From contig NZ_CP125296.1 of NCBI RefSeq assembly GCF_030412785.1, positions 1,054,001 to 1,118,000 of the forward strand: DNA of 64,000 nt, written 5' to 3'. Origin of the DNA: Paraburkholderia sabiae. Lineage in GTDB: Bacteria; Pseudomonadota; Gammaproteobacteria; Burkholderiales; Burkholderiaceae. Made by a program: the position numbers and the translations under genes. The notes under the pieces are model-generated. The model had not been told where the DNA came from. It searched no databases and saw nothing but the letters and a program-made list of their open reading frames with translations. How positions within the stretch are numbered: position 1 is the first letter of the stretch; each line of letters opens with the position of its first letter. Of the stretch, positions 27,281 through 36,638 are shown piece by piece.

Positions 27281-28668
27281 CAGGTGCGCAATCCATGCAG
27301 AACTGGCAACCGACCAATCCGGTCGAGCGCCGCCTGATGACGGCGCATGAAGACTGGCTGCGCTTTGCAAAGAATCCGCGTGCCCGTCTGCTTTACTGGC
27401 GTACGGACGAAGCCGATATCGAACTGGTCAGGGCGTACTTCCAGAGTCAGGAGGAACTGTCCAGCGCCGTCCTTCGCCTGACCTCTCCCTTCGAAAGCGC
27501 TGAGCAATACTCACGTGCACTGGCGAAGGAACTGATCGACTTTTACGATGCCCGTCGCGAGGGCTCTGCGGCTCGCGGCGTGACTGCTGACTGGGCACCA
27601 GCGTGGCGGGGTGCCGAAACATCGACGCAGTATCTGTTGAAGCTGACAGATAGCCTGATGACGCATCATCCGGACGTGTTTCCCGGCATGGTGCTGATCC
27701 TCGCGCCCGGGACGGTGTCGAAGGACCAGGACTTTGAACGCTGGCTCGACAGGCTGCTCGCCGAAGTGAATCAGGGCGCGTGGCGTTCTGACCGGCTCCG
27801 CTTCGTCCAGTATGGCACGGCCGCTGATCCGCTCGCGTGGCTGCGCACGCAGTGGCCCGATCGCGTTCGCGTCGTTCACGGCCGGTACCAGATGCGCGCC
27901 GTTCCGCGTGAACTGGTCGCACAATCGGGCGAACGCGGGCCTTCGGGACAGTTCCGGCGACTCTTCGCAGAACTGTCGGAGACGCTTGCACACGACGATC
28001 CGAAACGGCTCGAAATTCTGCGTCGCGCAGCGCTGGAAGTCACCACGAAACAGCAATGGTTCGATCAGGGCGCCATCGTTCATCTGCTCGCCGGTGCGGC
28101 TTATCTCAAGTGGCAATCGCACAATCTGGCGCTCGACGCGTATCAGCAGGCCACGCACAGCGGCCAGCAGGCGCTGGAGATCGATCACGTCGCGGGCAGC
28201 AAACTGGTCGTCAACGGTCTCTTTGGTCAGGCAAGCGTTCACCTGATGCGGGGTGATTACGCCGAAGCCGCGCGCTGCTACGGCGAAGCCTCTTTCTATA
28301 CGGAAGCGGAACGGGACGGCATCCTGACCGTCGAGGCGCGCCGCATGCAGGGCTGGTGTCTCGACAAGGCAGGTCGTTACGAGCAGGCCCTCGATGCGGG
28401 TTTCAAAGCGCTGGATGGCGGTGAGTGGATCGAGCCGGCATTGCGTGCGAACAGCAATCTCCAGCTGGTGACGAAATGGATGCTCGATCAGACGGGATTT
28501 TTGGGTGCACATGGGCGGCGCCCGGAACTCATCCAGCGGCTGAAGCAGCTGTATGGCGATAACTGGTCCGAGGCGATCAAGCCGCTGGCTGCGGAGGACG
28601 TGTCGCGACAGATCGCCGCTGGTGACAACGCCGATGTTCATGCCGGCACCAGTGAGGAAAACACATAA
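27277..28668 (+). CDS. VgrG/Rhs-linked helical repeat protein, candidate cargo adaptor
   Basis: The ATG overlaps the vgrG stop (ATGA) and the TAA overlaps the rhs ATG, so all three are coupled. The 463-residue protein has no signal peptide. Its N-terminal half holds a mixed domain with GMVLILAPGTVSKDQDFERWLD; the C-terminal half (about 265-430) has TPR-like helices with ALDAYQQATHSGQQALEI, ARCYGEASFYTEAE and YEQALDAGFKAL. I see none of the known adaptor signatures (DUF1795/EagR, DUF2169, DUF4123). Position strongly suggests a chaperone or adaptor that loads the Rhs toxin on VgrG. This is inference. Confidence 0.6.
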   Translation: MTGAQSMQNWQPTNPVERRLMTAHEDWLRFAKNPRARLLYWRTDEADIELVRAYFQSQEELSSAVLRLTSPFESAEQYSRALAKELIDFYDARREGSAARGVTADWAPAWRGAETSTQYLLKLTDSLMTHHPDVFPGMVLILAPGTVSKDQDFERWLDRLLAEVNQGAWRSDRLRFVQYGTAADPLAWLRTQWPDRVRVVHGRYQMRAVPRELVAQSGERGPSGQFRRLFAELSETLAHDDPKRLEILRRAALEVTTKQQWFDQGAIVHLLAGAAYLKWQSHNLALDAYQQATHSGQQALEIDHVAGSKLVVNGLFGQASVHLMRGDYAEAARCYGEASFYTEAERDGILTVEARRMQGWCLDKAGRYEQALDAGFKALDGGEWIEPALRANSNLQLVTKWMLDQTGFLGAHGRRPELIQRLKQLYGDNWSEAIKPLAAEDVSRQIAAGDNADVHAGTSEENT

Positions 28669-31600
28669 TGACAATGCTTGCAGTCACGCACCTCACGCCC
28701 GTGATCGGCATCGATGTGCATGAGGTGATCACCATTCCACCGGCGCCGGCGCCCGTTCCTCTGCCGCATCCGCATGTCGGGTTCGTGCTGGACCTGCAGG
28801 AATACATCAGCGCAGCCAAGGCGGCGATCGGCAGTATCGCCTTCAGTTTTGTCGAAGAGCAGGCTACCGACTTCCTGAAAGCCCATCAGGCCGATGTCGA
28901 CAAGATTGCCAACAGCAGCGTCGTGAAGTCGGCGACGGGCGCCGTGCACGCGGTCATGAACAGCGACGTCGTCAAGACGGGCATGGACGCCATGAACGCC
29001 GTCAGCAAGGTCCAGCAGAACGTGACGGACGCGCTGGGCGGCAACGTCGGCAATGGTGGGGGCGGGCGCCCGATCCTGATCAACGGACTGATGCGGGCGA
29101 CCGCGGGTACGCACACCTATCACGTTCCCGGTCTGCACTTCCCGCTCGGGGCAGAGTTCTCGGGTACCGACGCAACAGGACCGTCGCAGGATTCCGAGTC
29201 GTTCATGGGTAGCCGTACCGTGCTGGCCAACGGCGATCCGATGTCGTTTCTCCCGCTGCCCGCGCTGAGTTGCTGGTTCGTCGGGATGGAGCCGATGGGG
29301 CACAACAGCGCGCACACGAACCGCTCCTATCTGTCGCTGCCGACCTCGACCATGCTGCCGATCCCGGCCGGCAATCCGGTACTCGTGGGCGGGCCGCCCA
29401 TCATGAACATGATGGCGGTCGCCGCGTCTCTCTTCAAGGCATTCCGGGGCTCGAAGCTCGCGAAAAAGCTGTTCAAGAACTTTCCGTCGGGGTACATCAA
29501 GTGCGTGATTTTCGACGCGGAGCCCGTGAACTCGATCACCGGCGAAGTCGTCGTCCAGCAGAATGACTTTACGGTCGAGGGCCGCCTGCCCCTCACCTGG
29601 GACCGCTATTACGCGAGCCACGATACGTTCGTCGGTGCGCTCGGGCGTGGCTGGCAGTCTCCGGCCGATATTCGCATTGAACTGGTGCGCGATGGTGAGC
29701 AGTTTGGAGCGGCCGTCTACTTCCCGGATCACGCGACAGCGTTCGATGAACTGCCTGTGCAGTCCGGATGGGAAGAGCGTCGTTACGACCGCCAGCATGG
29801 TCATGCTCTTTACATTCAGGACTCCATATTGGTGGTACGAACGCGTTCGGGAATCGAGTACGGGTTCAGGCTGCCGGAAAGGTGGCGTGAGCATGTGCCG
29901 ACTGTCGGCAAGGCACATCCATTGAGCGTGCCGCTCTCGCAGATGTCCGACCTGAACGGCAACGGCTGGCTGATCGAACGCAACTCCCAGGGCCGGCAGG
30001 CCGGGCCGGTGCTGCAGTTCACCGAGTGGTCCAGCGGCGCACAAACGGGGCGTGCCGTCCAGTGCTTTGCGGGCGATGTACAGGGATGCATTGGCAAGGT
30101 CATCCTGCGCGATGCGCAGGGGGCTAGTCATCCGCTCGCTCACTACCGGCAGGACAGCACCGGCGCGCTGGTCGCTGTCCTCGATGCCCTGGGCAAACCC
30201 TACAGCTTTGAATATGCGAGTGCGCATCATATGGTGCGGCACACGGACCGCAACGGTCTGTCGTTCTACTACGAGCACGTCCGGCACGACGACGGCGTGT
30301 GGCGGGTCGAGCGCGCGTGGGGTGACGGGGGGCTGTACGACTACCACTTCACGTACGACACCGAGCACCTTGAGACACGCTTTACCGATTCGCTCGGTCA
30401 CACGACGATCCTCCAGTACAACGACCAGCAATTGCCGGTTGCGCGTATCGATGGGCTGGGTGGGGTGCGCAGCTACCAGTACGATGGTCAGGGGCGCACG
30501 AAATCTGAAGTGGATGCGGGCGGCAATACGACGACGTGGGAATACGACCATTACGGGAATCTGCTGGTCCACACTTTGCCGGACCGCAGTGCGGTGCGTA
30601 CGCAGTACGACGAGCATCACCGGCCAGTCGCGATTACTGACCCTGAGGGAGGCGTCTGGCAGCAGGTGTGGGATGCGCGCGGCAACCTGCTCAGGCAGGT
30701 CACGCCGCTGGGCATCGCGACGGAATTCGGATATGACGCGCGCGGCCAACTGGCGCAGGTGACGGATGCCGCCAGCCATATCACCACACTGTCCTATGAC
30801 CCTCTCGGCCTTCTGGCGAGTCTGACGGATGCGGTCGGTCGTACCACCCGCTTCACGCATGACGCGCGCTGCAACCTCGTGCGGCGTGAGGCGCCGGGCG
30901 AGGAACCTGCAACATACACCTGGGATGCAAAGGACCGGCTCGTGGCGTGCCGGCTGCCAGGCGAGCGGTATGTGCGCTGCGAATACGACGCAGAAGACAA
31001 CCTGCTGCGGTATCACGATGAGGCAGGCCATACGACCGCTTTCAGCTACTACGGACAGGGACAGCTAGCCAGCCGCGTCGATCCCGACGGCAGTGTCACG
31101 CGCTATCACTACGACACCGAAGAGCAGCTGACAGGCGTCACCAATCCGCTCGGTCAGACATGGCATCTCAAGCGCGATGCGGCCGGTCAGCTCGTGGAGG
31201 AAATCGACTACTACGGGCAGTCGCGTCGCTACACGTACGATCCGGCGGGCCATCTGATCGGGACGATCGATCCACTCGGGCAGATGCTGTCGGTCAGGTG
31301 CGATCCGCTGGGACGGATCATCAGCCGGAAATTCGAAGGAAGCAGCGCAGAGGATGGCGCGCAGCACGAGCTCGCAGGCGAAGAACGCTACGCGTACAAC
31401 CGGCGTGGTCAATTGACCGGGGCCCGCAACGCGCACAGCACGGTTGAGCGTACCTACGATGCCGACGGGCGACTGGTTGCCGAAGCGCAGCATCAACCCG
31501 GACTCACCGGGACGCTGGACTATGTCTACGACAAGGCCGGGCGGCTCGAAACGCAGCGCCGGCAGATGAAAGACCTGACGGGTACGGCGCGCTTCGGGCA

Positions 31601-33056
31601 GACAGTGGCCTATACCTACGACGGCCTGGGTCAGCCAAAGACACTGCAGATCGACGATCATGAGCCGGTCCGCTTTACATACGACGTTGCAGGCCGGCTC
31701 TCGCATGCGCAGCTGAGTTCCGAACTGGAGCACCAGTACGGGTACGACACGGCGGGGCGACTCAGCCGCCATGCGACACACCGATCGGGCAGGCAGGATG
31801 GGCACACGGCCTATGACTACGATGCCAGCGGCAATCTGGTCATTCGCAGCGACAGTCGTCTGGGCGAGGACCGGTATCGGTACGACCCGCTAGGCCGCAT
31901 CCTCGCGCACACGGATCCGGCCGGACGTCTGCGTCATTTTGCGTACGACGCGCACGGAGACCGGTTCAGTTCGCATTCCAGCGCGCAGGGACGTGTATTG
32001 CAGCACGACGATGGCGCGCAGTGGCGCCTGGACAAGGCTGGGCAACTGGTCGAGCGGACAGGTCGTGAAACGGGCGTGCAGAGGCTTGAGTGGGATGCGT
32101 TTGGTCGGCTCGAATGCTTCCAGAACACGCGCAACGAGTGCTGGCGGTATCATTACGACGCCCTCGGCCGCCGGCTCGCGAAAGCAGCTGCCGAGGTGCG
32201 GCGTGGCATCCCTGGCGTGGAGCATTGCGAGCGTGGAGCGCAGACCTGGTTTTTATGGGACGGCGATGCATTGGTTGGCGAACTGCGCAGTTGTGCCGAT
32301 GATATTGCGCGCAGCCAGACAGATCCTTCAGCCGAGGCAAAGTTTTTTGTCTACCATCTGGACAGCTTCGAGCCGCTCGCGATGCAGGTGCTGTCACGCG
32401 TCGATGATGAGAATGTCGCACCTGAAACACAGGTGTACTATTACCAGAACGATCCGAACGGTGCACCGGTCAGGCTTCGGTCAATCGCCGGTAGCGTTGC
32501 CTGGGAAGCGCATTACAATGTTACTGGTAAGGCCGATCATGTAGAGGCGCAGTGGGTCGGACAGCCTATTCGGATGCAGGGGCAGTACTTTGATGCAGAA
32601 TCGAACCTGCATTACAACCGGTACAGGTACTTCGATCCGCAGACGGGCATCTTTATATCGCAAGATCCGATTGGGCTTGCGGGTGGCTTGAATTCTTACC
32701 AATTCGCGCTCAATGTATTTGGATGGGTTGATCCGCTTGGATTAAGTGTTGAGGCGGGCGATTTACTCGTAAAAGGTGGCGGAAAATATACCGAGGTAAA
32801 GCTTCCACCTAAAGTAGTGGTAGAGCAGGGAGGCGTAACTATTGTTCATAATTATAAAAGCGGCGACCACGGCCCCGCCCACTTGCACGTTTCTGGTGGT
32901 GGTCCAAAAACGAAAATTGGTCAGAACGGAAAGCCAATCAAAGGGTCACCGCCGCTGAGTTCTCAGCAAGAGGCGGTTGTGTCTGCCAATAAATGTAAGA
33001 TAAAACGTGCTGTGGATAAAATTCAACGATGGTTTCGGTTTTTTAATAAATATTAA
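28668..33056 (+). CDS. rhs: Rhs-family T6SS effector with PAAR-like N-terminus and 103-residue C-terminal toxin
   Basis: A 1462-residue protein. Residues about 110-290 form a PAAR-like region (paired HxxH-poor beta hairpins with GNPVLVGGPPI). This is followed by the DUF6531 segment (NSITGEVVVQQNDFTVEG, LTWDRYYAS) and about 25 YD/RHS repeats. The Rhs core closes with RYRYFDPQTGIFISQDPIGLAGG and a DPLGL motif, the site where Rhs shells are cut. The variable tail (last 103 residues, from about 32745) is lysine-rich, contains GDHGPAHLHV and IGQNGKPIKG, and is encoded by clearly AT-richer DNA. I do not recognise an activity; the DHGPAHLHV segment resembles DUF4160-like proteins. Confidence 0.93.
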   Translation: MTMLAVTHLTPVIGIDVHEVITIPPAPAPVPLPHPHVGFVLDLQEYISAAKAAIGSIAFSFVEEQATDFLKAHQADVDKIANSSVVKSATGAVHAVMNSDVVKTGMDAMNAVSKVQQNVTDALGGNVGNGGGGRPILINGLMRATAGTHTYHVPGLHFPLGAEFSGTDATGPSQDSESFMGSRTVLANGDPMSFLPLPALSCWFVGMEPMGHNSAHTNRSYLSLPTSTMLPIPAGNPVLVGGPPIMNMMAVAASLFKAFRGSKLAKKLFKNFPSGYIKCVIFDAEPVNSITGEVVVQQNDFTVEGRLPLTWDRYYASHDTFVGALGRGWQSPADIRIELVRDGEQFGAAVYFPDHATAFDELPVQSGWEERRYDRQHGHALYIQDSILVVRTRSGIEYGFRLPERWREHVPTVGKAHPLSVPLSQMSDLNGNGWLIERNSQGRQAGPVLQFTEWSSGAQTGRAVQCFAGDVQGCIGKVILRDAQGASHPLAHYRQDSTGALVAVLDALGKPYSFEYASAHHMVRHTDRNGLSFYYEHVRHDDGVWRVERAWGDGGLYDYHFTYDTEHLETRFTDSLGHTTILQYNDQQLPVARIDGLGGVRSYQYDGQGRTKSEVDAGGNTTTWEYDHYGNLLVHTLPDRSAVRTQYDEHHRPVAITDPEGGVWQQVWDARGNLLRQVTPLGIATEFGYDARGQLAQVTDAASHITTLSYDPLGLLASLTDAVGRTTRFTHDARCNLVRREAPGEEPATYTWDAKDRLVACRLPGERYVRCEYDAEDNLLRYHDEAGHTTAFSYYGQGQLASRVDPDGSVTRYHYDTEEQLTGVTNPLGQTWHLKRDAAGQLVEEIDYYGQSRRYTYDPAGHLIGTIDPLGQMLSVRCDPLGRIISRKFEGSSAEDGAQHELAGEERYAYNRRGQLTGARNAHSTVERTYDADGRLVAEAQHQPGLTGTLDYVYDKAGRLETQRRQMKDLTGTARFGQTVAYTYDGLGQPKTLQIDDHEPVRFTYDVAGRLSHAQLSSELEHQYGYDTAGRLSRHATHRSGRQDGHTAYDYDASGNLVIRSDSRLGEDRYRYDPLGRILAHTDPAGRLRHFAYDAHGDRFSSHSSAQGRVLQHDDGAQWRLDKAGQLVERTGRETGVQRLEWDAFGRLECFQNTRNECWRYHYDALGRRLAKAAAEVRRGIPGVEHCERGAQTWFLWDGDALVGELRSCADDIARSQTDPSAEAKFFVYHLDSFEPLAMQVLSRVDDENVAPETQVYYYQNDPNGAPVRLRSIAGSVAWEAHYNVTGKADHVEAQWVGQPIRMQGQYFDAESNLHYNRYRYFDPQTGIFISQDPIGLAGGLNSYQFALNVFGWVDPLGLSVEAGDLLVKGGGKYTEVKLPPKVVVEQGGVTIVHNYKSGDHGPAHLHVSGGGPKTKIGQNGKPIKGSPPLSSQQEAVVSANKCKIKRAVDKIQRWFRFFNKY

Positions 33057-33071
33057 TTTCGAAGGCGAATC

Positions 33072-33347
33072 GTGAATCTTGACAAGATATGGATTTTTTC
33101 CGGTGCCGGAGGAAATTTTCCGTCTGGTGTATTCTTGGATTTTGAAGAGGCAAAAGGCTGGATAGCGCGTAATAGGCTGACTGGTGTACTTACTCTCTAT
33201 CCAATAAACATTGGCGTTTATGAGTGGGCTATCGAAAAACAATTCTTCGATCCAATTAAGGATGCTCAGAAGACACCTGAATTCATAGGTAGGTTCTCTT
33301 GCGCATCAATGGAGCACCTTCACTTCGAGGATGGTAAAGAGGAGTGA
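33072..33347 (+). CDS. Rhs immunity protein, DUF7710-like
   Basis: The GTG at 33072 starts 15 bp after the rhs stop and gives a 91-residue cytosolic protein. The order WIFSGAGGNFPSGVF, EEAKGWIARNRLTGVLTLYPINIGVYEWAI and a C-terminal EHLHFEDG resembles small proteins annotated as DUF7710, which I recall as companions of polymorphic toxins. Like the toxin tail, it is AT-rich relative to its surroundings. Position and lack of export signal predict that the Rhs toxin acts in the cytoplasm. Immunity function is inferred. Confidence 0.68.
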   Translation: MNLDKIWIFSGAGGNFPSGVFLDFEEAKGWIARNRLTGVLTLYPINIGVYEWAIEKQFFDPIKDAQKTPEFIGRFSCASMEHLHFEDGKEE

Positions 33348-33396
33348 GTTTATTCGGAAAAGCGTTCTAAAAACGTTAAGGTCAAGAAAGTAGCCC

Positions 33397-33425
33397 GGGC
33401 CGCAGAAAAGCGGCCCTATGTTTTT
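33397..33425 (+). terminator. Rho-independent terminator after the Rhs immunity gene
   Basis: A 7-bp perfect stem (GGGCCGC with GCGGCCC), a six-base loop of A and G, and a following TATGTTTTT tract. It ends the vgrG-adaptor-rhs-immunity transcript and meets the convergent SymE-like gene. Confidence 0.8.
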
Positions 33426-33657
33426 ATTCGGCGGTAATCACAAGCCGCCCGTGTTCAACGTTAATCCTTACCCGTTGTCCCGGCATGAAACCCGCCTGCT
33501 CGATCCACCGTCCGGCAAGCTTGAACCACGGAAAAAGCGGCGGGTCGGTGCGCAGATGCCAAGGCTTGCGCCAGTTACGCTGGAATCGTCGCGACTGCTG
33601 AATGGTCATGAATCGTTCCGTGACGGGTGGACGTGCTTTAAGATGGGCGTCAGCCAT
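33424..33657 (-). CDS. SymE-like toxin family protein
   Basis: A GGAGGA box 7 nt before the ATG at 33657 fixes the start and gives 77 residues. The C-terminal half contains LFPWFKLAGRWIEQAGFMPGQRVRINVEHGRLVIT, cut here only to name its core: AGF-x-PG followed by VRI-x-VEHGRLVI, the hallmark of the SymE/AbrB-like fold. E. coli SymE is an SOS-induced toxin controlled by an antisense RNA. In Burkholderiaceae such proteins often sit next to Rhs or contact-dependent toxin loci. Whether this one is toxic or only a DNA/RNA-binding relative is open; no antisense RNA was identified. Confidence 0.7.
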   Translation of the reverse strand: MADAHLKARPPVTERFMTIQQSRRFQRNWRKPWHLRTDPPLFPWFKLAGRWIEQAGFMPGQRVRINVEHGRLVITAE

Positions 33658-33734
33658 AGTCAGTTCCTCCATTGAACTGGTGGTGGTCAGCGGGCCGTGC
33701 GGGTTGGCGCCCATGCGGCCCGCGCTTTACTGCA

Positions 33735-34121
33735 TTACTTCCTTCTCCCTTCCTTGGCTGCTTTCTTTGCAGCGGGTGCGGCCGACCTGGCCGAATCCCA
33801 ACGCCTTGTCTGGTACTTGATGATGAGGCTTTCCACGACTTCCTTGATGATGGCGCGCTCGTCGTCCGAGAGTTGCTGAACGGCTTCGAACTGCAAGGCG
33901 AGGTCGTCGGAAGGGGCGCGTTCTCCCTCCTCAAAAAGAAGCCAGTCCGTAGAGACGGCGAAGGTGCGGGCGAGCTTGCGCAGGACTTCGGCGGAAGGCT
34001 CGGAGGTACCGGCTTCGTAGCGTTTGATCTGCTGGACGTGAATGCCGGTGGCCTCGGCCAGACTTTGCTGCGTAAAGCCGCGCTCCTTGCGCAGCGCAAT
34101 GAAGCGAGCAGAAAAACTCAT
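33735..34121 (-). CDS. XRE-family transcriptional regulator
   Basis: The ATG at 34121 (MSFSARFIALRKERG) opens a 128-residue protein with a typical Cro/CI helix-turn-helix in the first 60 residues: FTQQSLAEATGIHVQQIKRYE followed by PSAEVLRKLARTF. After it come the STDWLLFEEGER segment and a C-terminal helical region with a lysine/alanine-rich tail. It lies just upstream of the SymE-like gene on the same strand, 77 bp away, and may control it. A longer reading to 34193 would run into the IS66 end and is disfavoured. Confidence 0.82.
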   Translation of the reverse strand: MSFSARFIALRKERGFTQQSLAEATGIHVQQIKRYEAGTSEPSAEVLRKLARTFAVSTDWLLFEEGERAPSDDLALQFEAVQQLSDDERAIIKEVVESLIIKYQTRRWDSARSAAPAAKKAAKEGRRK

Positions 34122-34229
34122 CGTAGCGAACCCGGCATGAAGTGACGCCATGATGGTAAGCCTCCGATTTGTATGTAAGCGCCCAAGCATCACCGTAGCT
34201 CGGGTCGTTGACGATGGAGCTGAGGAATG

Positions 34230-35822
34230 CTATCGGATGGGTTCAACACGTGCAGAGGACGGCAGCGCCGGCGCAACATTCCACGGCAGCAGGTCCTCGA
34301 CACGGTTAGCCGGGTGATCGGCAATGCGCTCGAGCACATAGGCGAGATACGCCTCGGGATCGAGGCCGTTCAGGCGCGCCGAGCCGATGAGACTGTACAT
34401 AGCCGCCGCGCGCTCGCCGCCGGAATCGGAACCGACGAACAGGAAGTTGCGCCTTCCGAGGGCCACACCGCGCAGCGCCCGCTCGGCGATCAGGTTGTCG
34501 ATCTCGGCCCGACCGTCCGTGCAGTAATAGACGAGCGCCGGCCAGCGATTGAGCGCATAGCGAATCGCCTTCGTCGTATCGGACTTCGCAGAGAGCGTGG
34601 CAAGCGTCGCGTCGAACCACCGCTTCATGTCGTCGAGCAGCGGTACCGCTTGTGCCTGGCGCATGCGCCGGCGTTCGTCCGGTGGCTTGCCGCGGATCTG
34701 CTCCTCGATCCGGTAAAGCGCGCCAATGCGACGCAGCGCCTCTTCAGTCACTGCATTGGGACGCACGGCGTGCAGATCGTGGATCTTTCGGCGCGCGTGC
34801 GCCATACAGGCCGCTTCCTGGATGCGCTCACCGCGATACAGTTCGGCGTAACCGGCGAACGCGTCGGCCTGCAGCACGCCGGTGAAGTTGGCCAGATGCT
34901 GTTGCGGATGCTCGCCTCGCCGATCCGACGTGTAGGTGAACCAGACCGCCGCCGGCTCCTCGGAGCCGGAGGGCCGATCGTCGCGAACGTAGACCCACAG
35001 ACGGCCTGTCTTCGTGCGGCCATTGCCTGGAGCCAGTACCGGCAGAGGCGTATCGTCCCCATGAACCTTGTAGCCACCCAGCGCATAGCGGCGCACGGCA
35101 TCGACCAGCGGCGTGAGCAGTTGCGAGACGCTACCCATCCAGTACCCCATCGTGCCCGGATCGATCTCGACGCCGTCACGCGCGTACATGACGGCCTGAC
35201 GATGCAAAGGGAGGTGGTAAGCGAACTTCGACACCGCGATATGCGCAAGCAGTGCCGGGCCTGCGATGCCGCGGTCAACCGGTCGGCTTGGTGCCGCGGC
35301 CTGCACAATGCAATCGCAGCACGCGCAGGCGAGTTTCGGACGACGGTGACGGATCACGCGGAAGTGCGCACGCACGTACTCGAGCTGCTCGGCGATGTCT
35401 TCTCCCAACGGCTTGAGCCGCCCGCCGCAATCCGGGCAGTTGTCGTCCGTCGGCAGATGCACGCGCTCTTCACGTTCGAGATGATCAGGCAGCGGCTTTC
35501 GGCCGGCTCCTTCGCGCCGTGGCCGGGGTACCGCGCGAGGCGCTGCCATGTCGGTAGCGCCCTCGTCGGCCTGCAGATCCTCCAGCCGCAATTCAAGTTG
35601 CTCGATCTGGCGATCTAGCTTCTCCGACTTGCGCCCGAACTGCATGCGGCGCAGCTTCGCGATCATCAGCTTCAGGTGTTCGATTTCGATAGCACGCGAC
35701 GAGAGCTGCTCCTGCAGGTCGGCAACCCGCGCATCGCGTTCGCGAAGCTGCTCGTCGCGAGCGAACACCATCGCCTTGAGGGCGTCGATGTCGTCGGGCA
35801 AGGCTGTAGCGCGGGGTTCCAT
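34230..35822 (-). CDS. tnpC: IS66 TnpC transposase
   Basis: A 530-residue IS66 transposase. It has an N-terminal leucine-zipper-like coiled coil (about 15-70, with RDARVADLQEQL and LKLMIAKLRRMQFGRKSEK), a zinc-binding segment (CPDCGG...), and the DDE catalytic domain with VHGDDTPLPVL, YAGYAELY-type AFAGYAELYRG and the C-terminal LIAERALRGVALGRRNFLFVG region. No frameshift or stop is seen. It is 53 bp downstream of tnpB. Confidence 0.95.
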   Translation of the reverse strand: MEPRATALPDDIDALKAMVFARDEQLRERDARVADLQEQLSSRAIEIEHLKLMIAKLRRMQFGRKSEKLDRQIEQLELRLEDLQADEGATDMAAPRAVPRPRREGAGRKPLPDHLEREERVHLPTDDNCPDCGGRLKPLGEDIAEQLEYVRAHFRVIRHRRPKLACACCDCIVQAAAPSRPVDRGIAGPALLAHIAVSKFAYHLPLHRQAVMYARDGVEIDPGTMGYWMGSVSQLLTPLVDAVRRYALGGYKVHGDDTPLPVLAPGNGRTKTGRLWVYVRDDRPSGSEEPAAVWFTYTSDRRGEHPQQHLANFTGVLQADAFAGYAELYRGERIQEAACMAHARRKIHDLHAVRPNAVTEEALRRIGALYRIEEQIRGKPPDERRRMRQAQAVPLLDDMKRWFDATLATLSAKSDTTKAIRYALNRWPALVYYCTDGRAEIDNLIAERALRGVALGRRNFLFVGSDSGGERAAAMYSLIGSARLNGLDPEAYLAYVLERIADHPANRVEDLLPWNVAPALPSSARVEPIR

Positions 35823-35874
35823 GAAGGCAGTTTACGGGCACTCTGCTTGTGCGCGAACGCCACTTGACCATCGT

Positions 35875-36216
35875 TTACAAAGCGCTGTGTGGCCGCACGG
35901 TTTCGACTGGTTGCCGCCAATCGAAACCTTCAAGCAAGAGCGAGAGCTGGGCCGTAGTCAGTGCAACGACACCACCGTCGGAGCGTGGCCAGGCAAACCG
36001 GCCTTTCTCCAGACGCTTCGCAAGAAGACATAGCCCGCCATCGCACCAATAAAGCGCCTTCAATAGATCGCCGCGTTTGCCTCGGAACAGGAACACGTGG
36101 CCACTGTATGGATCTTTGCGCAGGACCGTCTCGACCTTGGCGGCTAGAGAATTGAAGCCACAGCGCATATCAGTGACACCCGCCGCGATCCAGATGCGCG
36201 TGTTCGGAGGGATCAC
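35875..36216 (-). CDS. tnpB: IS66 TnpB (Orf2)
   Basis: The GTG at 36216 overlaps the tnpA stop (GTGA) and gives 113 residues, the normal TnpB length. It contains TRIWIAAGVTDMRCGFNSLA and the YSGHVFLFRGKRGDLLKALYWCDGGLCLL core, the IS66 Orf2 hallmark. A longer reading to 36309 would lie inside tnpA. TnpB is needed for IS66 transposition but its biochemical role is unclear. Confidence 0.95.
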   Translation of the reverse strand: MIPPNTRIWIAAGVTDMRCGFNSLAAKVETVLRKDPYSGHVFLFRGKRGDLLKALYWCDGGLCLLAKRLEKGRFAWPRSDGGVVALTTAQLSLLLEGFDWRQPVETVRPHSAL

Positions 36217-36638
36217 TTCAAGCAGTCCTTCAGGAAGCGCTCGGCGAACTCCTGCGACACACCCCGGATACGCACACGTCGCTTGCCCACCTCGACTTCC
36301 ACCTCGCAAACGGCGGCGGCGCTGGCCGCAGGCTGGCTTGCCGACACCGGCATATCGATGATGTTCACCGGCAGCATCGACGTACTGTCCGTGCCCTGTA
36401 CCGTGCCTGTCAGTGTCGGCACTGACGCCGTGCCCCGGGCCTGTGCTTCAAGATACCGCCGACGCCATTTGAACAGCATGTTGTCGTTCAGCCCATGTTC
36501 CCGCGCGATCTGCGCCACGCAGGCCCCGGGTTTGAGCATCATCTCGATAATCGACTGCCGGAACTCCGGCGTAAAGTTCGGGCGCTTGGGCGCCGCAGTC
36601 ACCACCTCGTCCAGTTCGTCCACTTTAGAGTCCTCCAA
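36213..36638 (-). CDS. tnpA: IS66 TnpA (Orf1), HTH protein
   Basis: A 141-residue protein with an IS3/IS66 Orf1-type helix-turn-helix: FTPEFRQSIIEMML, then CVAQIAREHGLNDNMLFKWRRRY. The C-terminal part ends in RVRIRGVSQEFAERFLKDCLK. It is the first gene of the element, reading inward from the right end. Confidence 0.95.
   Translation of the reverse strand: MEDSKVDELDEVVTAAPKRPNFTPEFRQSIIEMMLKPGACVAQIAREHGLNDNMLFKWRRRYLEAQARGTASVPTLTGTVQGTDSTSMLPVNIIDMPVSASQPAASAAAVCEVEVEVGKRRVRIRGVSQEFAERFLKDCLK

Noticed and set aside
28638..31031. 797-codon minus-strand frame opposite rhs
   Set aside because: Antisense of the YD-repeat region; composition is that of a shadow reading.
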